Counted from the first letter of the stretch, positions 41,440 through 50,371 are shown. The stretch is 64,000 bases of DNA from Actinomycetes bacterium (GCA_021798985.1 JAJZBI010000007.1:79939-143938), one strand, 5' to 3'. Numbers and translations: made by a program. Notes: generated from the letters alone by a model not told the origin.

Positions 41440-42123
41440 ATGCCAGGTCTGCGGTGGAGGTCGGACGAACAGCGGAGCAGGGTCGAGCACGTGCCGGGCT
41501 GGCCGGTCTGGCTTACGCCGGAGCGGACGACGGTGCTGGTCGCGGTGCTCTTCGGCGCGATCACGGTCCTGCGGTGGTTCGTCGACGGCGCCGGGCAGGC
41601 GGTGGCCCTCTTGTACGTGGTGCCGATCGTGATCGCCGCCCTGCGCTTTGGCCACCGTGGGGGCCTCGGTGTCGCAGCGTGTGGCGCGACGGCCTTCGGC
41701 CTGCTGGCGGGAGTCCACGAGCACGGCGATCTCGACGTGACCGGCTGGGCTGGCCCGCTGCTCGCGATGGGGCTCGCCGGAGGGCTCGTCGGCTACCTCA
41801 CCGACCTGCTCGCGCACCGCGCGGCGGCGGGCGAGGCGCTCGTCGAGCACAGCAAGCGCCTCGAGGAGGTCTGCAGCGCCCAGCACGCCGCGCTGAACGT
41901 CAGCGATTCCATCACCCAGCGGGTGGCCGCGGCGCGCTGGATGCTCGAGGCCGGCCGCACCGACGAGGCGATCGAGGTGCTCGGCAGCTCGGTGGCAGAG
42001 AGCATCGCGAGCTTGAACCCGAGCTCCTCCCTGACGGCCGCTGCCCCAGGCCCTGATGGCTCAGGTGACACGCGGCCCGCTGTGCAGGCGAGCGAGACCG
42101 CCGGCCACCCGACTCGCCGATAG
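41440..42123 (+). CDS. Membrane sensor-like protein with dimerisation helices but no kinase domain
   Basis: This 227-residue protein has four membrane segments (VLVAVLFGAITVL; VALLYVVPIVIAAL; GLGVAACGATAFGLLAGV; PLLAMGLAGGLVGYL) arranged as in MASE/DUF4118-type sensors, followed by a coiled region ending in QHAALNVSDSITQRVAAARW and MLEAGRTDEAIEVL. This resembles the DHp helices of actinobacterial histidine kinases, but the phosphoacceptor His and the ATPase domain are missing. ATG 41440 has GAGGAGGAGGG upstream. It could modulate a separate kinase (inference). Confidence 0.65.
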   Translation: MPGLRWRSDEQRSRVEHVPGWPVWLTPERTTVLVAVLFGAITVLRWFVDGAGQAVALLYVVPIVIAALRFGHRGGLGVAACGATAFGLLAGVHEHGDLDVTGWAGPLLAMGLAGGLVGYLTDLLAHRAAAGEALVEHSKRLEEVCSAQHAALNVSDSITQRVAAARWMLEAGRTDEAIEVLGSSVAESIASLNPSSSLTAAAPGPDGSGDTRPAVQASETAGHPTRR

Positions 42124-42278
42124 CCGCTTCGCAGGGCCCGGCGCCCCGGTCGCTGGGAAGCGCGCCGCAACGGAGCAGTGACCACCAAACTGCGACGGCG
42201 CGTTGCGTGCCATCGGGACCGATCCGGCGCGAGGGGATGGCGCGCCCGGCTGGGCGGGACCGCTCCGCCCGCCTCGCG

Positions 42279-42734
42279 TCAGCGAGTCGCGGCGGTGTTC
42301 GCCGCGTCGTGGGCCGCCGCCACCTTGGCCCAGGCGAGGTCGTCGAAGATCAGGCGGCTGGCGGGGAAGAGGTCGTACTCCTCGCTCTGGATGTGCTCGG
42401 CCAGCTCATCGAGCGCCGCCAGCACCTCAAGTGCCGCCAGCTCGGCAGCGTCGGGCGACAGCAGGCTCGAGCGGGCGCGGGCGTGGTCGCCGTTCAGCTG
42501 CTCGAGGTACCACACGAATCCCGGTCGCCCCTCCAGCTGGGCGAACAGCCCGGCCTCCTCCTTGGCGAGGTGGGGGCCGAGCGCCGCCTGCAGTGCGCCC
42601 AGCGCGTCGGTGCGATCGGGGGAACCCGAGGTGATCGCGTCGCGCAGGCGGGTCGCGAGGTCGCTGATCCGCTCGTGCTCGCTCGACAGCTCACCGATCG
42701 GCGCCAGCTCGCGGCAGTCGCAGTCGTCGCACAT
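42279..42734 (-). CDS. Hemerythrin HHE-domain protein
   Basis: This 151-residue protein starts with a Cys-rich tip (MCDDCDC) and contains hemerythrin ligands in SSEHERISDLATRL, GPHLAKEEAGLFAQL, LNGDHARARSS and LAEHIQSEEYDLFPAS. ATG 42734 has GAGGGAG upstream. It lies downstream of cysK on the same strand. The N-terminal CxxCxC may bind metal and is uncommon. Probable role in oxygen, NO or iron handling. Confidence 0.83.
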   Translation of the reverse strand: MCDDCDCRELAPIGELSSEHERISDLATRLRDAITSGSPDRTDALGALQAALGPHLAKEEAGLFAQLEGRPGFVWYLEQLNGDHARARSSLLSPDAAELAALEVLAALDELAEHIQSEEYDLFPASRLIFDDLAWAKVAAAHDAANTAATR

Positions 42735-42926
42735 CGTTGCTCCCTCGTCGGCTCGCTTCGGGCGTTTGGACTCTTCCCGTCGCGCTCGGCGAGCGGCTAG
42801 GGCCGAAGGTCACTCGTCGGCCGCCGTCGACAACGCCCGGTTCGGTGGGGCGACGACGCCTGAGTCGGCCGGAGCGGTGCCGGTCGCGGGAGGTGCTGGC
42901 CCGCTACCCGATACCGAGCGCGCTCG

Positions 42927-43853
42927 TCAGGCTTGGGGGGAGAACAGCGAGGTGCTGAGGTAGCGCTCGCCGGTGTCGGGGAGGATGACCACGACGCTCG
43001 AGCCGGCCAGCTCTGGCCGCGCGGCGACGAGTGAGGCGGCGTGCAGCGCGGCACCGCCCGAGATGCCTGCCAGGATCCCCTCGCTGCGCCCGAGCGCTCG
43101 TGCCGCCGCCATCGCCTCGTCGCTCGAGACTGCGATCACCTCGTCATAGACGGCCGTGTCGAGCACGGCGGGGACGAATCCCGCCCCGATCCCCTGGATC
43201 TTGTGGGGCCCCGGGCTGCCGCCGCCGAGCACGGGAGACTCGGTCGGCTCGACGGCCACGATGGTGATGTTTGGGTCGTGCTCTCTCAGCACCTGGCCGA
43301 CCCCCGTGATTGTGCCACCCGTGCCCACGCCGGCCACGAAGGCGCCGATCTCGCCGCCGAGGTCGCGCAGGATCTCCTGGGCGGTCTGGCGGCGGTGGAC
43401 CTCCGGGTTGGCCGCGTTCTGGAACTGCTGGGGCATGAACCATCCGCGGGTTTCGGCGAGCTCTCGGGCGCGCTCGATCGCGCCGCGCATGCCCTCGGCG
43501 GCCGGCGTCAGCACGAGCTCGGCCCCGAGCGCCGCGAGGACGGCGCGCCGCTCGATGCTCATCGACTCGGGCATCGTGAGCACGACCCGATAGCCACGCG
43601 CCGCGCCCACCATCGCGAGGCCGATCCCCGTGTTGCCGCTGGTCGGCTCCACGATGCCGGCGCCGGCACCGAGCCGGCCGTCGGCCTCGGCGGCCTCGAT
43701 CATTGCCAGGGCGATCCGATCCTTCACGCTGCCACCGGGGTTGGCGCTCTCGAGCTTGGCGACGATCTGGGCCGCCAGGTTGGCGCCAAAGCGGCTCAGG
43801 CGCACATGGGGAGTGCCCCCGATGAGGGACGTCACGTCGTCGTGCACTGCCAT
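42927..43853 (-). CDS. cysK: Cysteine synthase A
   Basis: This 308-residue O-acetylserine sulfhydrylase has the expected PLP Lys44 in [12 protein letters not shown], the substrate loop [14 protein letters not shown], the cofactor phosphate loop [15 protein letters not shown] and the C-terminal [11 protein letters not shown] and [17 protein letters not shown]. Length and motifs are normal for CysK. It makes cysteine from O-acetylserine and sulfide. It follows cysE by 30 bp on the same strand, so the two form a cysteine biosynthesis operon. Confidence 0.93.
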   Translation of the reverse strand: MAVHDDVTSLIGGTPHVRLSRFGANLAAQIVAKLESANPGGSVKDRIALAMIEAAEADGRLGAGAGIVEPTSGNTGIGLAMVGAARGYRVVLTMPESMSIERRAVLAALGAELVLTPAAEGMRGAIERARELAETRGWFMPQQFQNAANPEVHRRQTAQEILRDLGGEIGAFVAGVGTGGTITGVGQVLREHDPNITIVAVEPTESPVLGGGSPGPHKIQGIGAGFVPAVLDTAVYDEVIAVSSDEAMAAARALGRSEGILAGISGGAALHAASLVAARPELAGSSVVVILPDTGERYLSTSLFSPQA

Positions 43854-43883
43854 GTCTCCGCCTCTCAGGTCCGAGCCGCTCGC

Positions 43884-44642
43884 TCAGTGGGTGTGGTCGT
43901 CGCCGTGTCCGTCGTCTCCGCCGGCGTGGCGGGTGGTCGCGCCGAGCCATTCTGGTGAGAGCAGCTCGCCCCGGCGAGGATGGCTCTGGCGCACTCCGGT
44001 GGTGATGATGCACCGGCCGCGCTCGGCGACGACCACCGAGTCCGGCGGCACGTCGTCGACGACGAGCGCATGGGGACCAATCCGGCAGCCCGCGCCGACG
44101 TGCACGGCTCCCAGCACGGATGCACCGACGCCGATCGTCACCTTGTCGCCGATGATCGGGTGCCGGCGCTCGCCCTTGGCGTCCGCCCACCAACCGTGGC
44201 CGCCGAGGGTGACCCCGTGGTAGAGCATCACGTCGTCGCCGATCACCGCCGTCTCGCCGATGACGACGCCGGCGCCGTGGTCGATAAAGACGCGCCGTCC
44301 GAGCTGGGCGCCGGGGTGGATCTCGATGCCCGTGACGGCGCGGGCCAGCTGGGAGACCAGCCGCGCCGGGAAGCGTGCGCCGGCCTGCCACCAGCGATGG
44401 GCGAGGCGGTGTGCCCACACCGCCCAGAGGCCCTGGTAGAGGAGGGCTTGCAGCGCAGTCGCCGGAGTGAGCGCCGGATCCTTGTCGTAGGCGGTGGCGA
44501 GGTCCTCGCCGAGGCGCCCGCGCGACGACAGCGCCGCCAGCGCCCGTCGCTGCCACGTGCCCGTGCCAGGGCGACGGGCGTCCTTTGAGGTGTCGGGTTC
44601 GCCGACTTCGCCTCGGGGTTGCGCCACGTGCCGAGCTGCCAT
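43884..44642 (-). CDS. cysE: Serine O-acetyltransferase
   Basis: This 252-residue protein has an N-terminal helical part (LLYQGLWAVWAHRLAHRWW) and a left-handed beta-helix of hexapeptide repeats: GIEIHPGAQLGRRVFIDHGA, VVIGETAVIGDDVMLYHGVT with the catalytic His, and the closing IGVGASVLGAVHVGAGCRIG. It acetylates serine for CysK. The C-terminal tail is long and His/Asp-rich (GGDDGHGDDHTH), which might bind metal. ATG 44642 is preferred over the GTG just before it. It is the first gene of the cysE-cysK pair. Confidence 0.92.
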   Translation of the reverse strand: MAARHVAQPRGEVGEPDTSKDARRPGTGTWQRRALAALSSRGRLGEDLATAYDKDPALTPATALQALLYQGLWAVWAHRLAHRWWQAGARFPARLVSQLARAVTGIEIHPGAQLGRRVFIDHGAGVVIGETAVIGDDVMLYHGVTLGGHGWWADAKGERRHPIIGDKVTIGVGASVLGAVHVGAGCRIGPHALVVDDVPPDSVVVAERGRCIITTGVRQSHPRRGELLSPEWLGATTRHAGGDDGHGDDHTH

Positions 44643-44746
44643 CACCGCCGCCTCGCCTCGAGGTCCACCGCGGCGAGCCGGGCCGCGTCGTTGCCGACCC
44701 TACCAAGCAGCTCGCCGGCGCCGAGCCGGGCGCGGTTGGCGAACGA

Positions 44747-45151
44747 TCAGGCGGCGGGGTGCTCGGCCACGAGCTGGTCCAAAGCGGCGCCGATCAGCTG
44801 ACTCGCCTCTTCGGCGACGGGGCCGAGGGCCGCGTTGCCCGTGAGGGTCGCCATCAGCGACGGGTCCAGGGCATCGACGATCACGCCGGCGCCCGCGCTT
44901 CGGACCACGACGTTGCAGGGCAACAGCGCGCCGATCTCGCGCTCCGCATCAAGCGCGCGGTGCGCGAGGCGGGGATTGCACGCGCCGATGATGAGGTAGG
45001 GCTCCATCTGCGCACCGATCTTGTCGGCGAGCGTTGCCTGCACATCGATCTCGGTGAGCGCGCCGAATCCCTGGGCTTTGAGGGCATCCTTCACCAGCGG
45101 GACGGCCTCCTCGAAGGAGAGCGGCAACGTGATCGACCTCGTGTAGCTCAT
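44747..45151 (-). CDS. DUF302 protein
   Basis: This 134-residue DUF302 protein contains SFEEAVPLVKDALKAQGFG, YLIIGACNPRLAHRAL and LLPCNVVVRSAGAGVIVDAL, the usual family blocks, with one Cys in each of the last two. DUF302 genes often accompany CsoR-type regulators, rhodaneses and MBL-fold dioxygenases, but no reaction is known. ATG 45151 has GAGGAG upstream. It is divergent from the MMPL gene across a region with two CsoR/CstR-like sites. Confidence 0.87.
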   Translation of the reverse strand: MSYTRSITLPLSFEEAVPLVKDALKAQGFGALTEIDVQATLADKIGAQMEPYLIIGACNPRLAHRALDAEREIGALLPCNVVVRSAGAGVIVDALDPSLMATLTGNAALGPVAEEASQLIGAALDQLVAEHPAA

Positions 45152-45254
45152 GGCTGCTCCTCAAGAAGGCGACACGTGACGGGGCGTGCCGAGCGTCGAT
45201 GCGGCCGTCGCGCCTCGGAGTAAGACTGAGGCAGGTCGACCACCTCATCGACAT

Positions 45255-45268
45255 TACCCCCTGGGGTG
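45255..45268. promoter_or_regulatory. CsoR/CstR-type operator
   Basis: TACC-CCCTGG-GGTG matches the TACC-N6-GGTA form with one mismatch; the inner ACCCC-CT-GGGGT is a perfect palindrome. It sits about 105 bp upstream of the DUF302 start. Confidence 0.58.
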
Positions 45269-45364
45269 TCTCTCCCCTCGCGCGATCGTCTCGCTTGGCC
45301 GCGGTGCTCGGGCGCTGGCCAAGGCGGCTCGCCCGGTTCCTGGACGCAGCGACTTGCATAGCCA

Positions 45365-45382
45365 TATACGGTGGGGGGTATA
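45365..45382. promoter_or_regulatory. CsoR/CstR-type operator
   Basis: TATAC-GGTGGGGG-GTATA has perfect 5-bp outer arms; read on the minus strand it contains TACC-N6-CGTA, the same form as 37673 and 45255. It lies within an AT-rich patch that may be the MMPL promoter. Confidence 0.58.
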
Positions 45383-45600
45383 GTTTCTGCGACCCGGAGG
45401 TCGCCCCCGTTTCGCTCTCGCTGGTCTCGCGCGCCCCTGCGCGAACCGGCGCGGGGAGGTGGGTGGCGGGGCTCTTGGCACAAAGGTGAGCAAGGGGGCG
45501 GCGACGCGCGTGGCGCGGCGCGCCACTTTGGCCGCCGGCACCGAGTTGAACGGTCGCGCCCGCTCGCGGGCAGGCCATGCATGGATCAAGAAAGGACACC

Positions 45601-47790
45601 GTGCTAACCCAACCGCCGCCCGTGCTCGAGCGCATCGAGCCGTCCGACGATCACCCGCGCGGAGCGTTCGCGCGACTCGGCGCATGGAGCGCCTCGCACC
45701 TGCGGGCCGTCGTGCTCGCCTGGCTCGTCATCGTGGGGGTGTTCGGCGTCTTCGCACCAAAGGTCGAGTCCGTCCTCGCCGGCGCCGGCTGGCAGGACTC
45801 GAGCAGCCAGTCGGTCCAGGCACGCCAGGTGATCCGCCAGCACTTCTCGGGCTTGGGCTCGAGCGCCCTCGAGGTGGTCGTCGTCGATCACGCGCGCCCG
45901 ATCGCAACCGACCCGGCTGCCGCGCAGGCCATCGCCAAGGTCACCGCACTGCTGCGAGCCAACCCTGACGTCTCGACCGTGGTCCCGCCGCGTCCTGGTA
46001 CCTCGATCTCCCGTGACGGCCGGACCGCGGTGGTAATGGCGGGTGCCGCGGCCGGGACCAATCAGATGGTGGCCGCGGCGGGCAAGCTCGCGAGCCCGCT
46101 CGCGCGCCTTGGAGATGGGCACATCAGCGTGACGCTGACCGGCGACAGCGCGCTGTGGGCTGACTTCAACAGCGCAAACCACTCGGCCATGATGCGCTCG
46201 GAGATGCTCTCGTGGCCGGTGACGCTCGCGATCTTGGTCATCGCGTTCGGGAGCGTCATCGCGGCGGGCCTGCCGCTGATGCTGACCATGGCAGGGCTGC
46301 TTGTCGCTGCGGGTGCGCTCGTGTTGGTGAACCACTTGACCCCGGTCTCGATCTGGGCGCTGAACTTCGCGCTGATGTTCTCCCTCGCGCTCGGCATCGA
46401 CTACGCGCTCTTCCTCGTGGTGCGCTTCCGATCCGCGCTCGAGCGGCGCGCCATCAACGGCGACGAGCGTGCCCCGGTGGTGGCGGCGGTCGCCGAGACG
46501 CTGGCGACGGCGGGCAAGGCGGTCGCCTTCTCCGCGCTCACCGTGCTGGCTTCGCTGGCCTCCATCCTCGTCGTGCCGAGTCCGGCGTTCCGCTCGATGG
46601 CGCTCGGCATCATGCTGTCGGTCGTCGCGGTGCTCGCCGCGACCTTGACGCTGTTGCCCGCTGTGCTCGGCCGTCTCGGCGGCAAGATCAATGGCACGCG
46701 CGTTCGCCTCCGCCGTCATGCGCCGATGCGCCCGCACGGGCACCGCCTGGAGGCGCAGCTGCACCGCTGGGGACGCTGGGTCTGGAGCCATCCTTGGCCC
46801 GCGGCAGCGGCCGGTCTCGCCGTGCTGGTGCTTGCGGCGGTCCCCGTGTTCGGCCTCAGGACGTCGATGCCTTCGATCACCATCATCCCGGCGTCGGCGA
46901 ACGCGCGTGTGGGCTACCAGCAAGTGAGCGCGGCATTCGGCCCCGGGTTCCCCGGAACGCTCCAGGTGCTCGTTCCCGATTCTCGCTCGGCCGCGGCGCT
47001 GCACGAGCTCGAAACGACGCCGGGGGTGGCTGCGGTCCTGCCTGGACCGAGCGCGGCGGGGCGCCAGCTTGACCAGGTCGTCCCGACGACGGGCCCGTCG
47101 ACGCCACAGACGGGGGCAACCATCGTCCGGATCCGCCACGAGCTCCCGTCGGGATCGCTCGTCGGCGGGGCAGCGGCCGAGAACTACGACCTGCAGACGG
47201 CGCTTGCCGCCAAGACGCCGATCGTGTTCGGCATGCTGGCCGGCATGGGCTTCTTGTTGCTGCTGATCGCGCTCGGCGCGCCACTGGTCGCCTTCGCGGG
47301 GGTAGTGATCACGGGGCTCTCGGTGGCCGGTGCGTTCGGAGTCGCGCGGCTCATCTTCCAAAACGGCGATCTGTCGGGACTGCTCCACTTCACCCCGCAG
47401 GGATTCGTGGACGCCTGGGCTCCGCTGTTCTTCGGGGCGATGGTCTTCGGTGTGGCGATGGACTACACCCTCTTCCTGCTCTCGGCTGCCAAGGAGCGAT
47501 ACGAGACCCACGCGGATCCTGAGCACTCGATGGTCGGATCGGTGCGCACGTCGGGGAGAGTCGTGGTCTCGGCGGCCGCGGTGATGGTGGCCGTCTTCTT
47601 GACCTTCGCGCTCTCGGGGCCGCTTGCCCCGAAGGAGATGGGCGTGATCTTGGCCGTGGCCGTGGCGCTCGACGCCTTGGTGGTGCGGCTCGTGCTGTTG
47701 CCCGTGCTGTTGCGCCTCGCGCACCACGCCGCATGGCACCAGCCGCGCTGGCTGGCCAAGATCATGCCCAAGGTGCGCTTCGCCCACTGA
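45601..47790 (+). CDS. MMPL-family RND transporter
   Basis: This 729-residue protein has the MmpL plan: one N-terminal helix (AVVLAWLVIVGVFGVFAP), a first extracytoplasmic domain, five helices including ALGIDYALFLVVRFRSAL with the conserved Asp-Tyr pair, then a second repeat with FGVAMDYTLFLLSAAKERYE. It uses the proton gradient to export lipids, siderophores or toxic compounds. GTG 45601 has AAAGGA 6 nt upstream and is preferred over ATG 45577. The promoter region carries CsoR/CstR-like sites, so export of a sulfur- or metal-related toxicant is conceivable (inference). Confidence 0.9.
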   Translation: MLTQPPPVLERIEPSDDHPRGAFARLGAWSASHLRAVVLAWLVIVGVFGVFAPKVESVLAGAGWQDSSSQSVQARQVIRQHFSGLGSSALEVVVVDHARPIATDPAAAQAIAKVTALLRANPDVSTVVPPRPGTSISRDGRTAVVMAGAAAGTNQMVAAAGKLASPLARLGDGHISVTLTGDSALWADFNSANHSAMMRSEMLSWPVTLAILVIAFGSVIAAGLPLMLTMAGLLVAAGALVLVNHLTPVSIWALNFALMFSLALGIDYALFLVVRFRSALERRAINGDERAPVVAAVAETLATAGKAVAFSALTVLASLASILVVPSPAFRSMALGIMLSVVAVLAATLTLLPAVLGRLGGKINGTRVRLRRHAPMRPHGHRLEAQLHRWGRWVWSHPWPAAAAGLAVLVLAAVPVFGLRTSMPSITIIPASANARVGYQQVSAAFGPGFPGTLQVLVPDSRSAAALHELETTPGVAAVLPGPSAAGRQLDQVVPTTGPSTPQTGATIVRIRHELPSGSLVGGAAAENYDLQTALAAKTPIVFGMLAGMGFLLLLIALGAPLVAFAGVVITGLSVAGAFGVARLIFQNGDLSGLLHFTPQGFVDAWAPLFFGAMVFGVAMDYTLFLLSAAKERYETHADPEHSMVGSVRTSGRVVVSAAAVMVAVFLTFALSGPLAPKEMGVILAVAVALDALVVRLVLLPVLLRLAHHAAWHQPRWLAKIMPKVRFAH

Positions 47791-47818
47791 GCGACTGGTC
47801 GCCGCGCGCTCGCCGCTT

Positions 47819-47840
47819 GCCGCACCGTTGCCGGTGCGGC
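47819..47840 (+). terminator. Hairpin after the MMPL gene
   Basis: GCCGCACCG (47819-47827) pairs perfectly with CGGTGCGGC (47832-47840) around the loop TTGC, 28 nt after the MMPL stop and before the next gene. It is a good candidate terminator without a U-tract. Confidence 0.6.
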
Positions 47841-47866
47841 GGGCGGCGAGCTGCGATACTCGGCCG

Positions 47867-48439
47867 ATGGGCCGCACCTATGAGCAGATCGACGAGCGCC
47901 TCGCTGGCTGGATCATGGACCAACCGGTGTTCTTCGTCGCGACGGCGCCGCTTGCTGGTGAGGGCTTCGTGAACTGCTCGCCCAAGGGCAACCGCAAGGA
48001 GCTGGCGGTACTCGGTCCGAGGCGCGTGGCCTATCTCGATCAGACGGGCAGCGGCGCCGAGACGATCGGGCACCTTCGGGAAAATGGCCGGATCGTCGTG
48101 ATGTTCTGCGCGTTCGGCGGGCCGCCACGGATCGTCCGCCTTCACGGCACGGGCCGCGTACTTGTCGAGAATGACGAGGAGTTCGCCGAGAGCTTGCGCA
48201 ACTTCCCCCGCGCCGAAGGGATCGGGACTCGCGCCATCATCTCGATCGAGGTCTCCAGGATCTCGGATTCCTGCGGCTACGGCGTGCCGCTCATGACCTT
48301 TGCGGGCCACCGTCCGAACATGGACCGCTGGGCCGAGCGCAAAGGACGTTCGGGGGTGCTCGCCTACCAGCACGAGATGAACGCCGAGACCCTCGACGGG
48401 CTGCCCGCGCTCGACGGCCTCGGCTCCGCGACGCGCTGA
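47867..48439 (+). CDS. Pyridoxamine 5'-phosphate oxidase-like FMN protein
   Basis: This 190-residue protein has the split-barrel flavin fold: QPVFFVATAPLAGEGFVNCS, PKGNRKELAVLGPRRVAYLD, HLRENGRIVVMFCAFGGPPR and LHGTGRVLVENDEEF. These match the PNPOx-related general stress/F420- or FMN-binding group rather than true PdxH. A C-terminal CGYGVPLMTFAGHRPNMDRW motif is typical of the same subgroup. ATG 47867 lies just before the conserved start of the domain. The electron donor and substrate are unknown. Confidence 0.8.
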   Translation: MGRTYEQIDERLAGWIMDQPVFFVATAPLAGEGFVNCSPKGNRKELAVLGPRRVAYLDQTGSGAETIGHLRENGRIVVMFCAFGGPPRIVRLHGTGRVLVENDEEFAESLRNFPRAEGIGTRAIISIEVSRISDSCGYGVPLMTFAGHRPNMDRWAERKGRSGVLAYQHEMNAETLDGLPALDGLGSATR

Positions 48440-48716
48440 CGCGCCCGGGGCTTGGCGGCGACGCCCCGTCGCGTCCTTCTAATGGCGAGAATTGCCCTGG
48501 TAGGGGCGGGGTTGATGCTGCCGTTCCAGCGAGAGGCGGCCGGGTTGGACGGCGCGCGCCGGCGACCAAGGTCCCGCCGGTGCGCGCCAGAGGTCCCACC
48601 TCGTGGCGACCAGTGCATCCAAGGCTGGGACGTTCGCCCATCGTCGCGACGCGCCGGCGCGATGCAGCGTGGGGGCGTGGTCCGGGGGAGCTGGACCAGG
48701 AAGAAGGTAGAGGCGA

Positions 48717-49310
48717 ATGAGGTACGTGACGGCATTGATTGGCGAGCCTGCCGAGCGGCGGACTCCCAAGGTGCTGCAGTGGCTCGCCACCTCGAAGGCG
48801 GCGGCGGTTGCCTGGACCGCGGCGCGAGTCTGGCTCGGGATCATGTGGATCCAAGCCGGCGTGTCCAAGGTGTGGGGGGCCGAGAACCCTGCGTTCATGC
48901 ACAACGGCGGGGCCGGCGTCGCTGGCTTCGCGGCGCACGGTGCAGCGAGCTACAGCTGGTGGGCCAGCTTCTTGCACAGCTTTGTCGTGCCGAACGCTGG
49001 ATGGATCGGCGTCCTGGTCTCTTTCAGTGAGCTCGCGGCGGGCATCGCGCTGGCCTTCGGCTTCCTGACGCCGGTTGCGGCCGCCGGGGCGTTGTTGCTG
49101 AACGTGACCTACATGCTCTCGGGCACCGCCGGGGTGAACCCCGTCTATGCGCTCTTCGCTATCTTGCTGCTGGCCACCTGGCGGACCTCGGGTTGGATCG
49201 GCATCGACGGCCTGCTCCTCGGCTTCCGTCAGCATCACCGGGTGCACTGGCACCTCTTTGGGCGAGAGAAGAGCGTGGTGGAGGCGCTGGCCGAAAAAAC
49301 CGCTGCGTAG
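48717..49310 (+). CDS. DoxX-family membrane protein
   Basis: This 197-residue protein has four membrane helices in the DoxX order: WTAARVWLGIMWIQAGVSKV, WIGVLVSFSELAAGIALAFG, PVAAAGALLLNVTYML and YALFAILLLATWRTS. DoxX/DoxD proteins act in thiosulfate:quinone oxidoreduction in some archaea and in redox-stress membrane complexes in mycobacteria. With other sulfur genes nearby, either is possible. ATG 48717 has a GAAGG upstream. A strong hairpin follows the stop. Confidence 0.83.
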   Translation: MRYVTALIGEPAERRTPKVLQWLATSKAAAVAWTAARVWLGIMWIQAGVSKVWGAENPAFMHNGGAGVAGFAAHGAASYSWWASFLHSFVVPNAGWIGVLVSFSELAAGIALAFGFLTPVAAAGALLLNVTYMLSGTAGVNPVYALFAILLLATWRTSGWIGIDGLLLGFRQHHRVHWHLFGREKSVVEALAEKTAA

Positions 49311-49333
49311 CACCTGCTCCCAGCCGAACGCTG

Positions 49334-49362
49334 CGATGCGGCCCGCGCGTCGGGCCGCATCG
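49334..49362 (+). terminator. 12-bp hairpin after the DoxX gene
   Basis: CGATGCGGCCCG (49334-49345) pairs perfectly with CGGGCCGCATCG (49351-49362) around the loop CGCGT, 23 nt after the DoxX stop. It insulates the IclR operon from upstream transcription. Confidence 0.65.
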
Positions 49363-49439
49363 GCGCGCGTGGACACCCGCGCCGCCTCGTCGGGTGCGAG
49401 CGGCAGGGGCGCGGGATGCTGAGCGGCTCCTGCACGTTG

Positions 49440-49468
49440 TGGAACCGCGGTCTACTATCTGGAACCCG
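49440..49468 (+). promoter_or_regulatory. Leaderless promoter and operator of the IclR gene
   Basis: TGGAACC occurs at 49440-49446 and again at 49460-49466, a direct repeat 20 bp apart flanking TACTAT (49453-49458), a -10 box ten nt before GTG 49468. Transcription would start at or next to the GTG. TGGAAC half-sites are typical of IclR-family regulators, so autoregulation is likely. Confidence 0.6.
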
Positions 49469-50292
49469 TGGACGCCGCTGCCGCCGCCGAGCCGGGAGGG
49501 GACGAGCGCGTTGTGGGGGCCGACCGCGTCCTGCGGGTCCTCAAGCGCCTCGGTGAGTATCCCGACGGCGTCGGGGTCGAAGAGCTGGCGCGCGCCGTCG
49601 AGAGCCCGAAGTCAACGGTGCACCGGGCGCTCGGCGCGCTGCGACGCGCGGGCCTCGCCGACCAGGACGCCGGCGGGCGCTACCGCGTCGGTGTCGAGCT
49701 GCTTCGCATCGCCTTCGACTACCACGCCCGACGTCCCGAGCACGTCGCCGTGCAGCCGCTGCTCGAAGAGCTCGCGGCGCGCTTTGGCGAGACGGCACAC
49801 CTCGGGGTGCTCGAAGGCCGCTCGATCGTCTATCTCGCCAAGGTCGATCCGGCCGTTGGCGCGGTGCGACTGAGCTCGAGCGTCGGCGGGCGGAACCCGG
49901 CGCATCTGACCGGCATCGGTAAATGCCTCCTTGCGTTCGCCATAGAGGGGCGTGGTGCGCTCGAGGCGTGGATCGGCGAACATCCGCTCGAGCGGCGCAC
50001 CCCCAACAGCATCGTCTCGGCGAACCGGCTCGTCCGCGAGCTCGAGATCACCCGCCGCCGCGGTTTTGGCACGGACGACCAAGAGAGCGAGGCCGGGGTC
50101 AACTGCATCGCCTTTCCCGTCTGGATGGACGCGGGCGAGGCACCCTCGGGTGCGGTGAGCGTCAGCGGCATCGCCTACCGCAGCCCCCTTGCCCGCCTCC
50201 TCGCGGCGGCGCCGGAGATCGAGGAGACGATCGAGCGACACGGATGGGGACGTCGCTCCAGTACCCGACGCGCCGAAGGGGCGCGGCGATGA
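49468..50292 (+). CDS. IclR-family transcriptional regulator
   Basis: This 274-residue protein has an N-terminal winged helix (VEELARAVESPKSTVHRALG, LRRAGLADQDAGGRYRVG) and a C-terminal IclR effector domain with AHLGVLEGRSIVYLAKVDP, AHLTGIGKCLLAFA and GFGTDDQESEAGVNCIAFPV, which contains the usual ligand-pocket Cys. Such proteins sense small carboxylic or aromatic acids. The GTG start is likely leaderless. It is followed 80 bp later by the FAH-SDR-ADH genes, which it probably controls. Confidence 0.9.
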   Translation: MDAAAAAEPGGDERVVGADRVLRVLKRLGEYPDGVGVEELARAVESPKSTVHRALGALRRAGLADQDAGGRYRVGVELLRIAFDYHARRPEHVAVQPLLEELAARFGETAHLGVLEGRSIVYLAKVDPAVGAVRLSSSVGGRNPAHLTGIGKCLLAFAIEGRGALEAWIGEHPLERRTPNSIVSANRLVRELEITRRRGFGTDDQESEAGVNCIAFPVWMDAGEAPSGAVSVSGIAYRSPLARLLAAAPEIEETIERHGWGRRSSTRRAEGARR

Positions 50293-50371
50293 CCACGGCG
50301 GCCGGGCGTGTGCCCGATGTAGCCGCCCGAACCCGACCCTAGAGTGGGCCGGCAGAGAAAGGAAGCTGATC

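Larger units (their letters stand above)
45152..45600. promoter_or_regulatory. Divergent regulatory region, DUF302 and MMPL
   Basis: This 449-bp region has no convincing gene. It contains two CsoR/CstR-like palindromes, listed separately at 45255 and 45365, one nearer each gene. The second lies in an AT-rich patch (45355-45390) that could be a promoter. Confidence 0.5.

Noticed and set aside
45604..47877. A 757-codon open frame antisense to the MMPL gene
   Set aside because: It is rich in Arg, His, Asp and Gln without hydrophobic or domain pattern, the mirror of the MMPL coding frame.
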